Shown: positions 1 through 12,490, counted from the first letter of the stretch. The stretch is DNA of 64,000 nucleotides from Siphonodentalium dalli (GCA_032622095.1 CP136064.1:249707827-249771826), one strand, 5' to 3'. The notes: generated by a model not told the origin, from the sequence alone. A program made the numbers and translations.

Positions 1-1053
1 GCAAACGGGCGTTGGGGATTATCCCTCAAAGAGTCGTTTTCGGGATCCGTATACCTCTTTAACAAACATCGCAGAAGGCAATACGAGGACACCATGCATG
101 TGTTTGTGAAAGATGCAGATATGTCCAGATTTGGTGCGACAAATATACACACGAGCTGCATGTGTAACGCATTTTGTGGAGAAAACAAAACATAACGAAT
201 TATTGTTTAGTAAGCAAATGTAACTTTTTAAACGAATTCCAAATGTGAAAAAGAAATACGACGCATTCTGAGTTACTCGACTTAACATACGACAAAACGT
301 TTGTAAACATAGTAACCGGTTATAAATGCGTCGTATTTTTTTTCTGCACCAAAATCTGTCATAGAGGACAAAATTAAAAAAATATTTGGGAAAATCATGA
401 ATAAAAAGAAACAGATATAAGAATTTATTTTTTATCATACAATTTATACAACATGGAGTATACATATAGCATACACATGAACTATCCGAGAATACCAAAT
501 TTTCACAACAAGTAGTATTGTGGTTTTAACCACGAGCCTTTATATGATGTATGCATATGTACTTTTTTTGGGGTAAAACAAATATTCTGCATGGGCACCT
601 GTAACTCCAGTAGGTTTATTCCTTTCAATTTTTTCTTTTTAGCAGATATTATTTGTAGAATAATATCAAACAGAATGCCACTATACCTGATGTTCATACT
701 AGTATATATATGTTTGGTATTATTCAGTTTACCAGTGATATCAGCACCTGTGGAAGAAAGTTCTTAGGAACATTCGAACTTTCCTTATGCCCCACGCAAG
801 AAGCTAACACAGCAATTCTAATTAATTAAATATAGCCTATCTCTTCCCAGAAAGTTTTATATATATTCCGGGGTATACAATAAAAATTTGAATCGAGACA
901 CCTTTCCGGTTTCCATCAATTAATATAAATGTTATTTATAGTTTCTTATCACATCCGCGGGACAGTTTTAGAGGCTATTTTTAAAGAACAGATTTCGTGC
1001 GAAAACGTTTGTAGCATATACAAAGCGTACAAAGAAGAACTCTATTTTTTAGA
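1..1053. other. No gene recognised
   Basis: AT-rich DNA with no homology I can name. An open frame on the minus strand at 19-498 has Cys/Phe/Tyr-rich, low-quality composition and no splice or family support, so I do not call it a gene. Confidence 0.5.
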
Positions 1054-1072
1054 CCCCCCCCCCCCCCCCCCC
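1054..1072. repeat. Poly-C homopolymer
   Basis: A run of 19 C residues lies about 90 bp upstream of LINE fragment 1. Its length is likely to vary between alleles and to be error-prone in sequencing. Confidence 0.9.
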
Positions 1073-1162
1073 AGCTGCACAATCTCGGCAAATTCTTTTA
1101 GCCGCTAGTGGACATTCTGTAGTTCCTTTTATTGCACGATCCAGCGATTTAATGTGACAAGA

Positions 1163-2520
1163 ATGGGAATTGTCGGTCCAACATATGATCTATTACAAAC
1201 TTGTTTGGACAATCGGCATCAGCGAGAAATCGTTTCAAACTAGAATTTCTGCTGGATGTGTGTCTCAGTTGGTGCGCCCCAGGGATACATACTCGGCCCT
1301 CTTTTTCTTTTATCTACATTGATTATATTGTACACAATGTTACGTGCAATATAAGGCTTTTTGCCGATGGTACCTCTTTATTTCTATCCATTGAAGACCC
1401 AGTTATTGTCGCAGAAGTAATCAACAACGATATATATAGTCTGATTTTCGAATAGTCTCAAAAATGGCTTGTGAAATTTAATCCAATGACAACAAAATAA
1501 CTTCTAGTATCATGGAAAAATAACCTAATCGACCGCCCTCCCCTTGATATGTTGGTAAGGATATTGTAGAAGTCGATACTCACAAACATTTAGGTCTTAC
1601 CTTTAACAGAAAGATCACATCACTGCATGATATTGAAAATCGAGCCGCAAGTCGAATGTATATACTGAGAAAGTATAAATTCATGCTAGACAGGAAAACC
1701 ATTGAGCGTATATACTTGGCATATAACCTTCCAGTGTTGGAATATGCCTCAACGGTATGGGGTAATTGCTCAGTCGAAGATTCAACCGCTCTGGATGATA
1801 TTCAATACGAGGCTGCTAGATTAGTCACGGGAGCAACTATAGAAGCTGAAGTAAAAGAATCATTACTACGGGAAACAGGTTGGAACACACTATAGTAGGA
1901 GAGAAAACACTAAACTTGTGCAATTTAAAAAAATGATTAAGAGAACCACGCCCCTTACTTATATTACTCTCGTTCCTATTGAATCTGGAAGTCTAACCAA
2001 TTATAATTTCAGACCAAAAGGTCTCAGGACTTCCCAGAGTTTTCACGACAAGATACGAAAATTCATTTCTTCCAGCTACCGTCAAATCATGGAACAACCT
2101 TCCACCAGTGGCGAAAGAATGTAAAGCAGTCTCTGACTTTAAGAATTTTCTTTTAACCGATCGCATTATCATACCGTCATATTATTTTACAGCGTACCGA
2201 AGAAATTGTCAAATCTCCCACTGTCACATGCGAACGAACTGCAGGAACCTGAAATATGACCTGTTTTGTAATAATTTGAATAATAGTCCATTTTGCGACT
2301 GTGGATAATTAGAAACTGCCGAGCACTTCTTACTCCACTGTCCAATATTCGAGCGTGAAAGAGTCCATTGTTTAGCTAGTCTACTGTGAACTTGAATGTC
2401 AGTATATTACTGTATGGGTCTATAGATATATATAATACCAAAATGCAGACATATTCATCGCCGTACAAAAGTTCATCGACGATACCGAACGATTATCTGA
2501 CATAATATGGTTATGAACTG
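1163..2520 (+). mobile_element. LINE fragment 1 (non-LTR reverse transcriptase, 5'-truncated)
   Basis: This is the decayed C-terminal half of a non-LTR retrotransposon ORF2. The start translates with the RT pattern before the GVPQG box (GIVGPTYDLLQTCLDNRHQ), followed by VGAPQGYILGPL. After several frameshifts come the region typical of these elements downstream of RT (LDRKTIERIYLAY, then VLEYASTVWGNC and EAARLVTGA) and a Cys-rich tail near 2,290. Stops and frameshifts show it is dead. The same family occurs in inverted orientation at 7,240-8,575, and similarity continues into the 3' flank up to about 2,520. The clade is Jockey/CR1-like by general appearance only. Confidence 0.85.
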
Positions 2521-2645
2521 TAAGACGTGAACCATATCATAAACAAATTGTGCTCTCGTATACTCATGCTGTTTCTTTCAAACAATTCATAAGGATTACG
2601 ATGTTTTTACCGTCTCTGATATTTCCCAGCGCCTCCCAATGCAGA

Positions 2646-2660
2646 GGGGGGGGGGGGGGG
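2646..2660. repeat. Poly-G homopolymer
   Basis: A run of 15 G residues, followed by a second short G run. Confidence 0.9.
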
Positions 2661-2997
2661 ACTCTGGGGGGATGGACGAGCTAAATGCGGCGAATCAGTT
2701 TCGCAGCTCGATATTGACGATAACCGTGTAATTGTCATACAACTTCGTACACGCACAAGCTATGTCTTCAAGTTTACCAACCATCAACGAATCACTCTTA
2801 CGCTGTCAACAAATGTTTTTCGTCAAAATTGTGAAATCCTTAGAGAAACACATATGATTGTAAACAGTTGGGCTATAAGAAACATCTTTTCATGTCCTTT
2901 CGACGATGCAAATTTCATCGATGAGCATTTTCAATTTGTGAAACATTGCGTATGTAGTCTACTATCACCATCTGATTTCAGCCCTGTTGATCAAATT
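2661..2997. other. No gene recognised
   Basis: Unassigned sequence between LINE fragment 1 and the first MITE. Nothing supportable was seen. Confidence 0.4.
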
Positions 2998-3001
2998 TTA
3001 A

Positions 3002-3498
3002 AGGCACGTGAGGCCTTAGTTGTCGAAAATATTCATATCTGTTCCAATCACCGTAAACAGAAAAAAAACAGTAAAACGCATACAGTTTCGTTCATATATA
3101 CCAAGACCAACGCGTAAACAGCATGTTATCACAAAGACCTACTATATTTTACCTAAGCAAGAGCCTGATTGTGTTACAGAAGAAAGCACAATGCTACTGG
3201 CTAATCACACACAAATGGCATAAACGCTCTTTAGTAGTTCCGTATCAGGAATTCACCCACAAAGAACGCTCTTTATGTTTACCATTATAATATAAACAAA
3301 CACCAGAAAAGTAACTTTTTATGCTTTTGTTTACATAACAATGGTCAACCATATGAGAATAACATACTGTTTATGCGATATTTATTATTTGTATACGGAC
3401 AAAGTCTGTCTACATTTTGATGTTCTTTCTGTTTGTGGTGGTTTTTGACGGTTGGAAATATTTTCACAGGATACCCACCGTCAAGGCCAACCGTACCT
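3002..3498 (+). mobile_element. MITE family 1, copy a (TTAA target)
   Basis: A 497-bp non-autonomous element that starts AGGCACGTGAGGCC and ends GGCCAACCGTACCT. It is flanked by TTAA at 2,998-3,001 and 3,499-3,502. Three further copies lie at 15,855-19,034 (interrupted), 19,641-20,134 and 56,380-56,873. TTAA duplications are known for piggyBac and Kolobok; the imperfect AGGYACG termini do not decide between them. Its right TTAA is shared with the neighbouring family-2 element, so one inserted at the edge of the other. Confidence 0.85.
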
Positions 3499-3502
3499 TT
3501 AA

Positions 3503-3929
3503 AGGCACGGGTGGCGTTCCTTGCAGAAATATTCATATTTGTTCAAATCGCCATCAACAGAAGGAATATTAAAATATATATAGTTTTGTTCATATGCCAA
3601 ACATAATCAGCGCGTAAATAGTATATTGTCGTCAAGACGTACGGTGGTGTACGCAAACAAGGGCCTGCTCGTGTTACATAAGTTTTGCTTCTGTTTACAT
3701 AACACAGCTCAATTCTATTGGTTAATCACACAAATGACATAAACGCTCTTTATTATTTCCATATCAGATAAACAGTAACAAATAACGCTCTTTATGTTTA
3801 CCATATCCGGATCTAAACAAAAGCCAGGTTCTGTAACGTTTTTTGCTCTTGTTTGCATAACAAAGGAAAACCAGTTGACAATAACATACTGTTTATGCCA
3901 TATTTCTGATTGGTATAAGAACAAGGTCG
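3503..3929 (+). mobile_element. MITE family 2, copy a (3'-truncated)
   Basis: It starts AGGCACGGGTGGCG directly after the TTAA at the end of family-1 copy a. It aligns with the complete copy at 14,236-14,652 but stops about 80 bp short, after AACAAGGTC, where LINE fragment 4 begins. The internal sequence resembles family 1, so the two families are related. Confidence 0.8.
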
Positions 3930-4372
3930 AGAATTTCGCACCATCGTTTTTGGAGACGAATTCCCTGCAAAACGGGTTTCAGTCGGGTGTCAGTTGTCTT
4001 ATGACATCATTCATGGTATCTGAGAGTATCTCCTATACGTCTGAGAGGCAGAGCAGACTACATGCCTACTATTTGGACGCGTGGGAGCCGTTCGTTCGTT
4101 ACTGTTTGGGTAGATGGTTTATAGTACAAGCTATACACCAGAGACAGTTTCAAGGCAAAATTTTCAGATTAATCCATCAACTTTTGACTGGCATCTCTTT
4201 TTGTCTAATGTGTAACAATTGCATAAGCCATTGGACCCATATGGTGTACGGAACGCGCCAAGGTAATACGTTTTCGCCAATATTTTATATTATCTTCATA
4301 GATGATTTATTATACAGGATAGAAAAGTCGAACGTTGGTTTTAAGCTATCCAACATCAATTGTTCTTCATAA
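3930..4372 (+). mobile_element. LINE fragment 4 (RT core, frame open)
   Basis: About 140 residues of reverse transcriptase in one open frame: QNGFQSGVSC, a LDAWEPF segment in the position of the catalytic FDKVWH-type motif, then a degenerate GVRQG box (GTRQGNTFSPIFY) followed by IDDLLYRIEK. The family's YADD motif is not reached, so the copy is cut at both ends. The frame runs in from the truncated MITE, making a short MITE-LINE fused ORF (3,794-4,372) that is almost certainly accidental. It differs from the other three LINE fragments in the shared RT positions and may be another clade. Confidence 0.75.
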
Positions 4373-4383
4373 CAGAATATATT

Positions 4384-4624
4384 CAACAGAATATATGCAA
4401 CAAATGAATGAATTTGAGCCATGGATTAGTGCAAGATACACTCAATACAATCAAAATGGTAATTATAATGAAATGAATTTATGACAGGAGTCATCATTCA
4501 TCATTCATATATAGAGCAAACGAGTGTATATATCCATGGCTCAAATTGCATATATGTTGCATATATTCTGTTGAGTATAAAAGGAGATGGTCTCATAAAT
4601 GGCCGGATTTAGTGGACAGTCCTT
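4384..4624. repeat. Fold-back (inverted repeat) element
   Basis: The arms at 4,384-4,443 and 4,522-4,573 are reverse complements; both carry CAACAGAATATATGCAAC and GAGCCATGGAT. The right arm continues outwards into sequence (4,585-4,624) that is also found, in the other orientation, at 12,491-12,560. Confidence 0.75.
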
Positions 4625-4931
4625 GTGATTTAACATGTTACGAAACATTGTGGCCGAAAACGTGCATCTACATGTTCATTTAACATTCACGTTAATATTG
4701 TTAATGTATAAAAACTATTTGTAATGTTTCCCAATTGTTTATGCAGTGAAATAACTTGTCAAAATTATTTAAATAAATTATTTTATTTTCACAACAGCAT
4801 CTTAAGTTTTTAGTACTCATGTCTTCCTTGAAACATAATTATATTAATTGAGAAGAATGGCTTAAAGCCACACCCTCGTCGATTTAAAAAAGAATTTTCG
4901 ATTTTGTTGTATTCCTGTGTAAGAGTAGGAT

Positions 4932-5099
4932 GATAGATATACATACGATAATAGCATATATAGTGTGTTTTGAGATGGACGATATCTCAATGAGTTGAAA
5001 ATGGAATACATCGCGAGGTTCTGCCGAGCGAAATATTCCACTTTCAACGAGCTGAGATAACGTCCAACTCAAACACACTATGCTATTATTGTATTTATC
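4932..5099. repeat. Hairpin MITE-like element
   Basis: The arms at 4,932-5,014 and 5,028-5,099 are near-perfect inverted repeats around a 13-nt loop; both contain AATAGCATA...GTGTGTTT.GAG. A 168-bp fold-back with no coding capacity. Confidence 0.8.
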
Positions 5100-7239
5100 T
5101 TGTACCGACCATATTTATTTATGAATTTTTTGGGCACCATTTTGAGGGGTTTTTTTTCTGAGTGAAACTCTGCGTTTTCGCATGTTGTTTACACAAATTG
5201 CCGTTGCGCATAAATACGTGTTAGTAAACCTGGAACAGCAGTTAGTACGCAATACGGTTTTAAGTTCGAGTCGAAGAAAGAATATATATATAGTTCGCGT
5301 ATCAATTTCTATAATATCGACTGGGAAGACAGTTCGATATAAAATACATTTGTGTCATATGCCAACATTTAACCACAGGAATTTGTTCTATTATAAACAT
5401 ACAACATTATAAATGCGTCAACGTTGCTAAGCGTGTCGGGGTCACACTGCATATAGTCCGTTTATGGTATTAATATAACACGCATATATATGTGTATTAT
5501 AGATGAAGTATAATGCATGGGCAATATCTCCAACCGGTATAAGATCAACTCATATCCATTCTGCACATACTCCGAACAGCCCCGTAACTGATAAACATTT
5601 AGTAAACCATTCTATACTGAATGGATTATCTCATTCAGTAATAAAAGTATACATTGGAACGGTCTATTATTCATTTGGAGGGGTGTTCGAGGAAAATAAT
5701 CTGACTAAAGATAACAAAAGTGCAGAAAGAGTGCTATTCATTGGATGGAAATGTTCAGATAATAAGTTGTTATAGCTAAAACATATTGTTTCGACATTTC
5801 CTAAGGTCGCTTTTTTAATGTAACAAGGGACTCTTTTTTCATTCGAGGGGATAATTTCTTTCTTTCTTTCACATCATAAACTCCGTATATGAGTATAACA
5901 TATATCTATGAACCTATCTTTATCACAGAATCGACAAGAACGACATCGTTTAATAACCTGGTTTGAAGCGACTCACGATGTTACGGTAGCAATACATGAT
6001 TTCTGACCATTTTCACAATTTTAAGGGGTTACTCTACTCCAACTTTCTGTTGCCCCATGGTCATTGATAAGTAACACACGAATGCTTGGTTGCAAGATAC
6101 TGAAATGGTCGGAGCATATATATATGTCTGTATTGACCGAATTGTCATATCACAAGTTGAATTAACTCATTTGTACTGACAATGCAAAATCCTCATTTTA
6201 ACAATATTTTAGGTTTTCGCTTTTGGGCGACGGTTTAGGCTTATGATTCATCAGTCTCCTTGACAAGCCGACGATAATCCTAACGGATGTATATCTCAAG
6301 AAGTATCTATTATATCTCATTTCTACAACGACGCGGCATTCCCAATATGACGTAATAAACCATTTCCAAATCTGCAGTGCATTCCTGGTGTGGTGAATGT
6401 TTGTGAGAATCGTTGCATTTAGAGATAGTTATAAATACAATACGATGCGAAAGAATAATCAATCACGAATATCGTTGACTGATAAACACTCGAAGATGAT
6501 GTCTTCTATATTTGGATGAGTAAAATGAGTTATGGATATATCGCTTGTATTCAGTTTTCGAACAATAGTTGAGTTTGACAATGCGTGGGAAACTTGTCAA
6601 CACGTCATTTACCTCTGATCTGTGAAGTGATATGTTATTTTATTTTCAGAAATGTAGAACAGTGTATGCATATGCGGGGGATCCATCCCATTCACAACCA
6701 ACTCATTCGGCATTAAATAACATAGCTAATGTAGGGCGTAGGCTTTGTGTCCGTATATAGCATATAATTTGACTGGTCATGCTCGCCCAGCGTCGACCTC
6801 TACTCTTGGCGCGCCGGACCAGCTCAGCAAAATGTCCTGCCATATAAATACGCGCTTAATAATAACCACTTATATGATAGATATAAATCAAGTTAATTAA
6901 ATGACTAAAACTGAATACATCCTAGAAAGATCTAAAATGAACACGGAAATTAATTAAATGTATTATGGTTATATTATGCGTGATGATGCACACGTAACTA
7001 TATATATTATTTGTATATAATTATTTGTAATTTGTCTAGAATGTCTTATATATAGATGTTAGACAATAAATATGATGATGATGATGCCATAAACCAATGA
7101 AATCCCGCGCGTGCTTCGCCACTGTCCAATCAAATGGAGGGAATCCCATCAAAGCATGCAGTAACTGATTATACAAGAGATATCCGGAGACGTAAATATT
7201 GTAAAATTTTCTTCGGCTTTTTAAAGACTGATAGTTCAC
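5100..7239. other. No gene recognised
   Basis: Unassigned AT-rich DNA. A 90-codon open frame at 5,503-5,775 (+) begins after an acceptor-like TATTATAG but has no recognisable domain and no nearby poly(A) signal. A short (ATG)n tract at 7,072-7,085 may be the microsatellite tail of the adjacent LINE. Confidence 0.4.
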
Positions 7240-8575
7240 AGTTCATAACCATATAATGTCAGTTAAATCGATTGGTGTCGTCCATGAAATATTATACGGC
7301 GATGAATATGTCGGCATTTTTGGTATAAGATATATCTATTGACCCATAGAGTAATATTTTGACTTCCAAGTTCGGAGTTATAGATTAGCTAAACAATGGA
7401 TGGACCCTTTCACGCTCGAATATTGGACAGTGGATTAAGAAGTTCTTGGCCGTTTCTAATTATACAGTCGCAAAATGAACTTTTATTCAAATGGTTGCAA
7501 AACAGGTCATATTTCAATTTACTGCAGTTCGTTCGCATGCGACAATGGGTAGATTTTACTTGGTCTTAGGTACGCTGTATAATAATATGACGGTATGATA
7601 ATGCGATCGGTTAAAAGAAAATTCTTAAAGTCAGAGACTGATTCACATTCTTTCGCCTCTGGTGAGAGGTTGTTCCATGATTTGACGGTATATAGCTGGA
7701 AGAAATGAATTTTCGTATCTTGTCGCGTAAACTCTGCGAGTCCCGAGACATTTTTGTCTGAAATTATAATTGGATAGTCTTCCAGATTCAATAGGAACGA
7801 GAGTATATACGTAAGGGGCGTCGTTTTCTTAATCATTTTAAAAATTGCTCAAGTTTAGTGTTTTCTCTCCTGTTAGATAGTGTGTCCCAACCGGTTTCTC
7901 GTAATAATGATTCTTTACTGCAGCTTCTAGTTGCTCCCGTGACTAATCTAGCAGCCTCGTACTGATTATCTTCCAGAAAGGTTGAATGTTCAACTGAGCA
8001 ATTATACCCCATATCAAGGAGATATATTGCAACACTGAAAGGATATATGACAAGTATATACGCTCAAGCGTTCTCCTGTCCAGTATGAATTTATAATTTC
8101 TCAGTATTAACATTCGATTTGCGGCTCGATTTTCAATATCAGTGATGCCATCTTTCCACGTACCGTCCCTGATAAAAGTAAGACTTAAATGGTTGTGAGT
8201 TTCGACGTCTACAATATCCTTGCCAGACAACTGAAGTGGAGCGTCGTTAGGTTAGGTTACGATTGTGTTATTTTTCAATGATACTAGAAGTTATTCTGTT
8301 TTCATGGGATTAAATTTCACTATCCACTTTTAAGACCATTCGAAAATCAGACTAATGTCGTTGTTGTTGTTGTTGCAATTTCTGGGTCTTCAATGTATAG
8401 AAATAAAGAGGTATCATCGGCAAAAAGCTTGTATTGCACGTAACATTGTGTACAATATCATCAATGTAGATAAAAAAGAAGAGGGCCGAGTATGGATCCC
8501 TTGGGCACACCATGCAGCTGAGACTCGGCTCCAACAGGAATTCGATTTTGAAACCATTACTCCCTGATGCCGATT
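7240..8575 (-). mobile_element. LINE fragment 2 (inverted copy of fragment 1)
   Basis: Same family and same 5' truncation zone as the copy at 1,163-2,520, on the opposite strand. Readable pieces are FIYIDDIVHNVTCN (RT, near 8,440), FILDRRTLERIYLSYIL (near 8,090), and SFLLNLEDYPIIISDK with WNNLSPEAKECESVSDFKNF (7,520-7,840). Frameshifts and stops break the frame. About 4.7 kb separates the two inverted copies, and their 3' flanks also match. Confidence 0.85.
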
Positions 8576-9195
8576 TTGTTTAAACGTATTTTATTTGCTC
8601 AATGCATAGTATTAACATACACACAAGCAAAAGGGATGGGATGACAAGTGCTTCACTTACAGTATCATCCTCTCCCCATTGTCAAAGCACTGAATATTTA
8701 CAAACTAAACGCTGACAAGAGCAAGGAAATATGTTATAACAATATAGCTATGTACAAGTAATGACAACTAACAGTAGAATTGATGCATTGTTTCACATGT
8801 TCTGTATGAGAGAAGGAAGAGTGATACAACAAAAACGCGATAGAGATACTGAAATTAAGCAAACGGTAGGAAGGATGGAGAGTGAGAGAGAGATAGAGAG
8901 ATAAAGGTATTGCAGGGTGTCGACAGCTTTACTGGGTTCGATAAATATTTAACATCAATGGCGAAATATCCTATGGTTAATTCGCTTTCGCGTTCTTATG
9001 TCAGCTCTACACATCTCAGACGTCGAGATCGAAACGTCCTGAAAAAAACACTATTATTTTCTTTCAATATACCGATAACATATATATAAAATGTCCATTG
9101 GGCGCATATAATCTAATATTCGGCCGCCAATCGTTATTTTTATAACGATTAAAAAAAATTCCGAAGTTAGCCGAAGATTTTGTTGTAGACGAAGT
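8576..9195. other. No gene recognised
   Basis: Unassigned. It includes a GA-rich low-complexity patch near 8,870-8,910. Confidence 0.4.
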
Positions 9196-9265
9196 CACGT
9201 GATCATCAGCCCGATCACGTGATTGTCACATGTAAACAGAAGCATAGCACGTGATCGATCACGTG
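9196..9265. promoter_or_regulatory. Cluster of four CACGTG E-boxes
   Basis: CACGTG occurs at 9,196-9,201, 9,216-9,221, 9,248-9,253 and 9,260-9,265, three of them as TCACGTGA or GCACGTGA. This palindrome binds bHLH-zip factors (USF, MITF/TFE, Myc-Max type). Four in 70 bp of AT-rich DNA is far above background. A TATTTTAAG TATA-like site follows near 9,301, and an ORF starts at 9,364. No transcript evidence is available. Confidence 0.4.
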
Positions 9266-9363
9266 GTAACTCATTGACAACGCATAGATACGCGACGGCG
9301 GTATTTTAAGTTTGCATGTAGTCGATCGCGGCCTTTGAAGATTGTCGCGTTATCACACTGCGA

Positions 9364-9663
9364 ATGCAAAACTTCGCCGAAAACATCGACTTTCTCGTAA
9401 TTAAATGTCTTTATCGTGTTATTATTACTATTATTATATGTATCGCGATGTGTTGTTACTATAAAGCCATGCCCGTATATTATTCAGTTTTGCGCGCATT
9501 TATCTATATAAAAGCGTGCTCGTGTTTATATATATTTTTTCGTTACCGGAATAGTCCAAGTTATATTATATATGCATATCAAGATTGCATATATACGCGA
9601 AGACTTGCACAGTTATTAGGCAATTATCATCTCGTAAACAGTCCAATTTCAAGATGCCATTAG
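9364..9663 (+). CDS. Candidate small hydrophobic ORF (99 aa)
   Basis: Single-exon frame starting MQNFAENIDFLVIKC. A stretch rich in I, C, V, Y and F (about residues 12-60) could form one or two membrane segments. The context is suggestive: the E-box cluster ends about 100 bp upstream, a TATA-like site lies about 60 bp upstream, and AATAAA is at 9,673-9,678, ten bases after the stop. No domain is recognised, and the composition is also what random AT-rich DNA gives. The AATAAA is part of a motif repeated elsewhere in the window. Confidence 0.2.
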   Translation: MQNFAENIDFLVIKCLYRVIITIIICIAMCCYYKAMPVYYSVLRAFIYIKACSCLYIFFRYRNSPSYIIYAYQDCIYTRRLAQLLGNYHLVNSPISRCH

Positions 9664-9685
9664 TCGTGTGTCAATAAAGAGCGTT

Positions 9686-11244
9686 TCGTTTTAATTTATC
9701 GTAACGCGGTAAAACAACACAAAATTGGTTTATTGCTGTCGGATTTAATCAATTATAATCAAGTCATTCATTACCAATATGATATGATAAGTTCATTTTT
9801 CCTTGGTTATGAATCATGTATATATTTGGGCAATATGGTGTTTATATATATTTCGGAATATTGCTTCCCCCACCCCAAAACAATCTAGCCGACTGTCACT
9901 GATGGAAATTCACTGCATCTATGCATGGTTATTGGCCTATAAAATTAGCACTCTAGCGATGCGGTCTATTGAATATCCAGGTCATAAATCGACCTCTATG
10001 TGTCAATTACGCATAACAATAGGGTTATAAAATATATAAATGTTCGCCGTGGTTCGTTTAAACATCCAATCATATATAACACTTTTTGAAGGAGGGATAA
10101 TAATCCGGTTTAATATGGAATCACATATTCAAGTGCTCTTTATTCGCAATATATCGTAATAGTGAACGCTCTTTATTGCGTCAAGGTAAAGGGACTCGAC
10201 TTAGAACAGTTGTTCTAGTGATTGTTTACTGATTACAACGATACAGGTCAATACATGTACATGAACTTCCGATATGTATGCTTTATATATCCTTCCATCA
10301 TTGTCATAGCAATTTCCACTTTATTAAACTCTTTTTATTCGTACCATATTAGGAAAACTCTTAACATGGAACGCTCTTTATTGAGCCATGGTGAAGGAAA
10401 TGGGGACTCGACTTAAAATAGTTGTCATCGTGAATTATTCATCAACATACTCCCCGCTTTAACTGCAATTGTATGTATTCGTAACCATGACTGACTCGTC
10501 AAATTAAACGCTCTTTATTTGGTATATGTAATCGGTTTCTGATTTTGCGCAACGGGTTTCCCACAGAAATCCTGCCAAATGTCACGTAAACGAACATCGT
10601 TTGGAAATGAATACAGCATATGCCTAACTGAGAGTCACTAGAATGAATGAATGATTGTAAATACGCGACACTCGGGGCATATATACGGAAAATTAAAACA
10701 TCGCGAACACGCACCCGAATAAAGTTCACATGCCGGCTCGTGTTTTTATAAGCTTTATACGAAAGTGTTATCTACCCCGCTCAATCGTCCCTCTATATTT
10801 TTTGTCAAAACAATACCGTAACTTTCCAAACAGCACTTAAGACAAATCACAAGTGAAGATAACTCACCGCGCGATGACAATTCACCATGTGTACACACTG
10901 CTATTGATATGCCCCGCAGTAATTCCATTACACTCACGCGCTGATGTCGATTCCGGATTTTCCATCGCCATATAGGTAGACATAATTAACTCCGACTCCG
11001 ATTCCCAGTTTTTAATTAGTTTACCTCGCTTGACGTCATGCGAGGTTTTGCGACGGAGATAGCCGACAACCGGTGGTGGTATTATTTATTTATTTCTCGG
11101 CTTATTTATTACGCGATTTTTATGGGACTTGGATCATTGTGATCACAATAGGGGTGGCTTTCCGATAGAGTTTTGTTGTTTCATGAGGATAGTAATCCTT
11201 TAATGAACCGATGCACGTAATTAAAGATTACAATATTCGTATCG
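9686..11244. other. No gene recognised; short direct repeats and a CRE site
   Basis: Two ~205-bp-spaced blocks near 10,165-10,222 and 10,370-10,425 each carry AACGCTCTTTAT followed by GACTCGACTTA and AGTTGT. A perfect CRE palindrome, TGACGTCA, lies at 11,031-11,038. Nothing here is supportable as a gene. Confidence 0.4.
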
Positions 11245-11860
11245 TCACTTATATGTGGGTTGCCGAACAAAAGTGATTCACATCAATAGGTATCAAACTA
11301 TTGTACAGCCTAAGTCTTTCTCTAGCATATAGCGTGCATTCAAAGAAATAGTGGTCAACAGTCTCATCGCCGAGACCACAACTACACAGTTTAGAGTCTA
11401 TCAAATGGTTAACTACTTTCTGTTCCCGCAAGTCACCACATCGACACCGGAGCTGGCATTGTATAACATTAGAACGCCGCTTTCCAACTGAGAAATATTT
11501 CGGTGGTTTCAGTTTACTATTTGCGAACTTTATCTGTTTGTTTTAAAAAACTCTAGACGAGAGTTTCTGCAATAGGGTTCTAGAGCATTCCATTCTGCGA
11601 GACATTTGGGAAACAGATGAGTCCATTCGTTTAGTGTCGCGGCGGAGAGGGGTAAAATCAGTTGCATTTCTGAGGTCATAATCAGTTGTATCGGCAAAAC
11701 GGGTGGTAGCAGAGAGACCAGATAATTTGCAGCTTTCTTGTTTACGATGTTATGTAGAACCGATAGTCGTTTAGTATATCGTCTGCTGTCTATAGGGTAT
11801 CCCAGCCAATTTCTAACATAAGCCAAATAATTTTGTAATGTGTTGTGATAAACAGGCGAT
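11245..11860 (-). mobile_element. LINE fragment 3 (3' end of ORF2)
   Basis: The minus strand reads the region after RT of a non-LTR element: WLGYPIDSRRYTKRLSVLHN, ANYLVSLLPPV, then (after a stop and frameshift near 11,530) IQCQLRCRCGDL and a zinc-knuckle-like CSCGLGDETVDHYFFEC at 11,320-11,390. It is more distant in sequence from fragments 1 and 2 than those are from each other. Confidence 0.8.
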
Positions 11861-12490
11861 TTTCGTATAATTATGTATTCATATGGCCTAGGATCGACTT
11901 TGACAATGGCGGTAATATATACATGCACTGTACAAGGTTCAAACTGTACAATGAATGTTAGACAATCTGTGACTATTACTGAAAGACGTGGATGTATTGC
12001 ACGAGTGATAAGTGGTAATGGTGAGCTATATAGGTGCAAGGAACTCGATCACAAGATGTATTCTAACTCTAAGGACAACCACAATGGACACTGCTGCATG
12101 TGTGTGTGCTCGCGAAGGTACAGTCGTAAAAGGACGCCATTCCCATTCGCGAACTCCCATACGGAGCCATCTGTGAACGCAAAATTCTGACTATGAAATT
12201 GTTGATCTGATTTACAGTATTCAAAATCTGTGCCATTTATTGACGTTAGCGCTTCATATACTTGGCGTGGATGCTTGTTTGAGCCGACAACTACTGGCTA
12301 CATGATTCTTCTCGCCAACGATCAAGAAAGTTTACAAAAGTAAGTCCTCAACATATATATGGTCATATCTCCAATTATGTGGGTTTGTTTGTAATGAAAT
12401 TTGCAAAGGTGATCTTTCTTTCCTTAATACACAGATCTGAAATCAACACCATTTGAGCGAGAATACGCGCATTTTCATAATTTTCCTTAA
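11861..12490. other. No gene recognised
   Basis: Open frames here (for example 11,873-12,190, +) have no recognisable domain. The region ends in TTAA at 12,487-12,490, the left flank of the next repeat. Confidence 0.4.

Noticed and set aside
19-498. 159-codon minus-strand open frame
   Set aside because: Biased Cys/Phe/Tyr composition, no domain, no splice or poly(A) context; likely chance.
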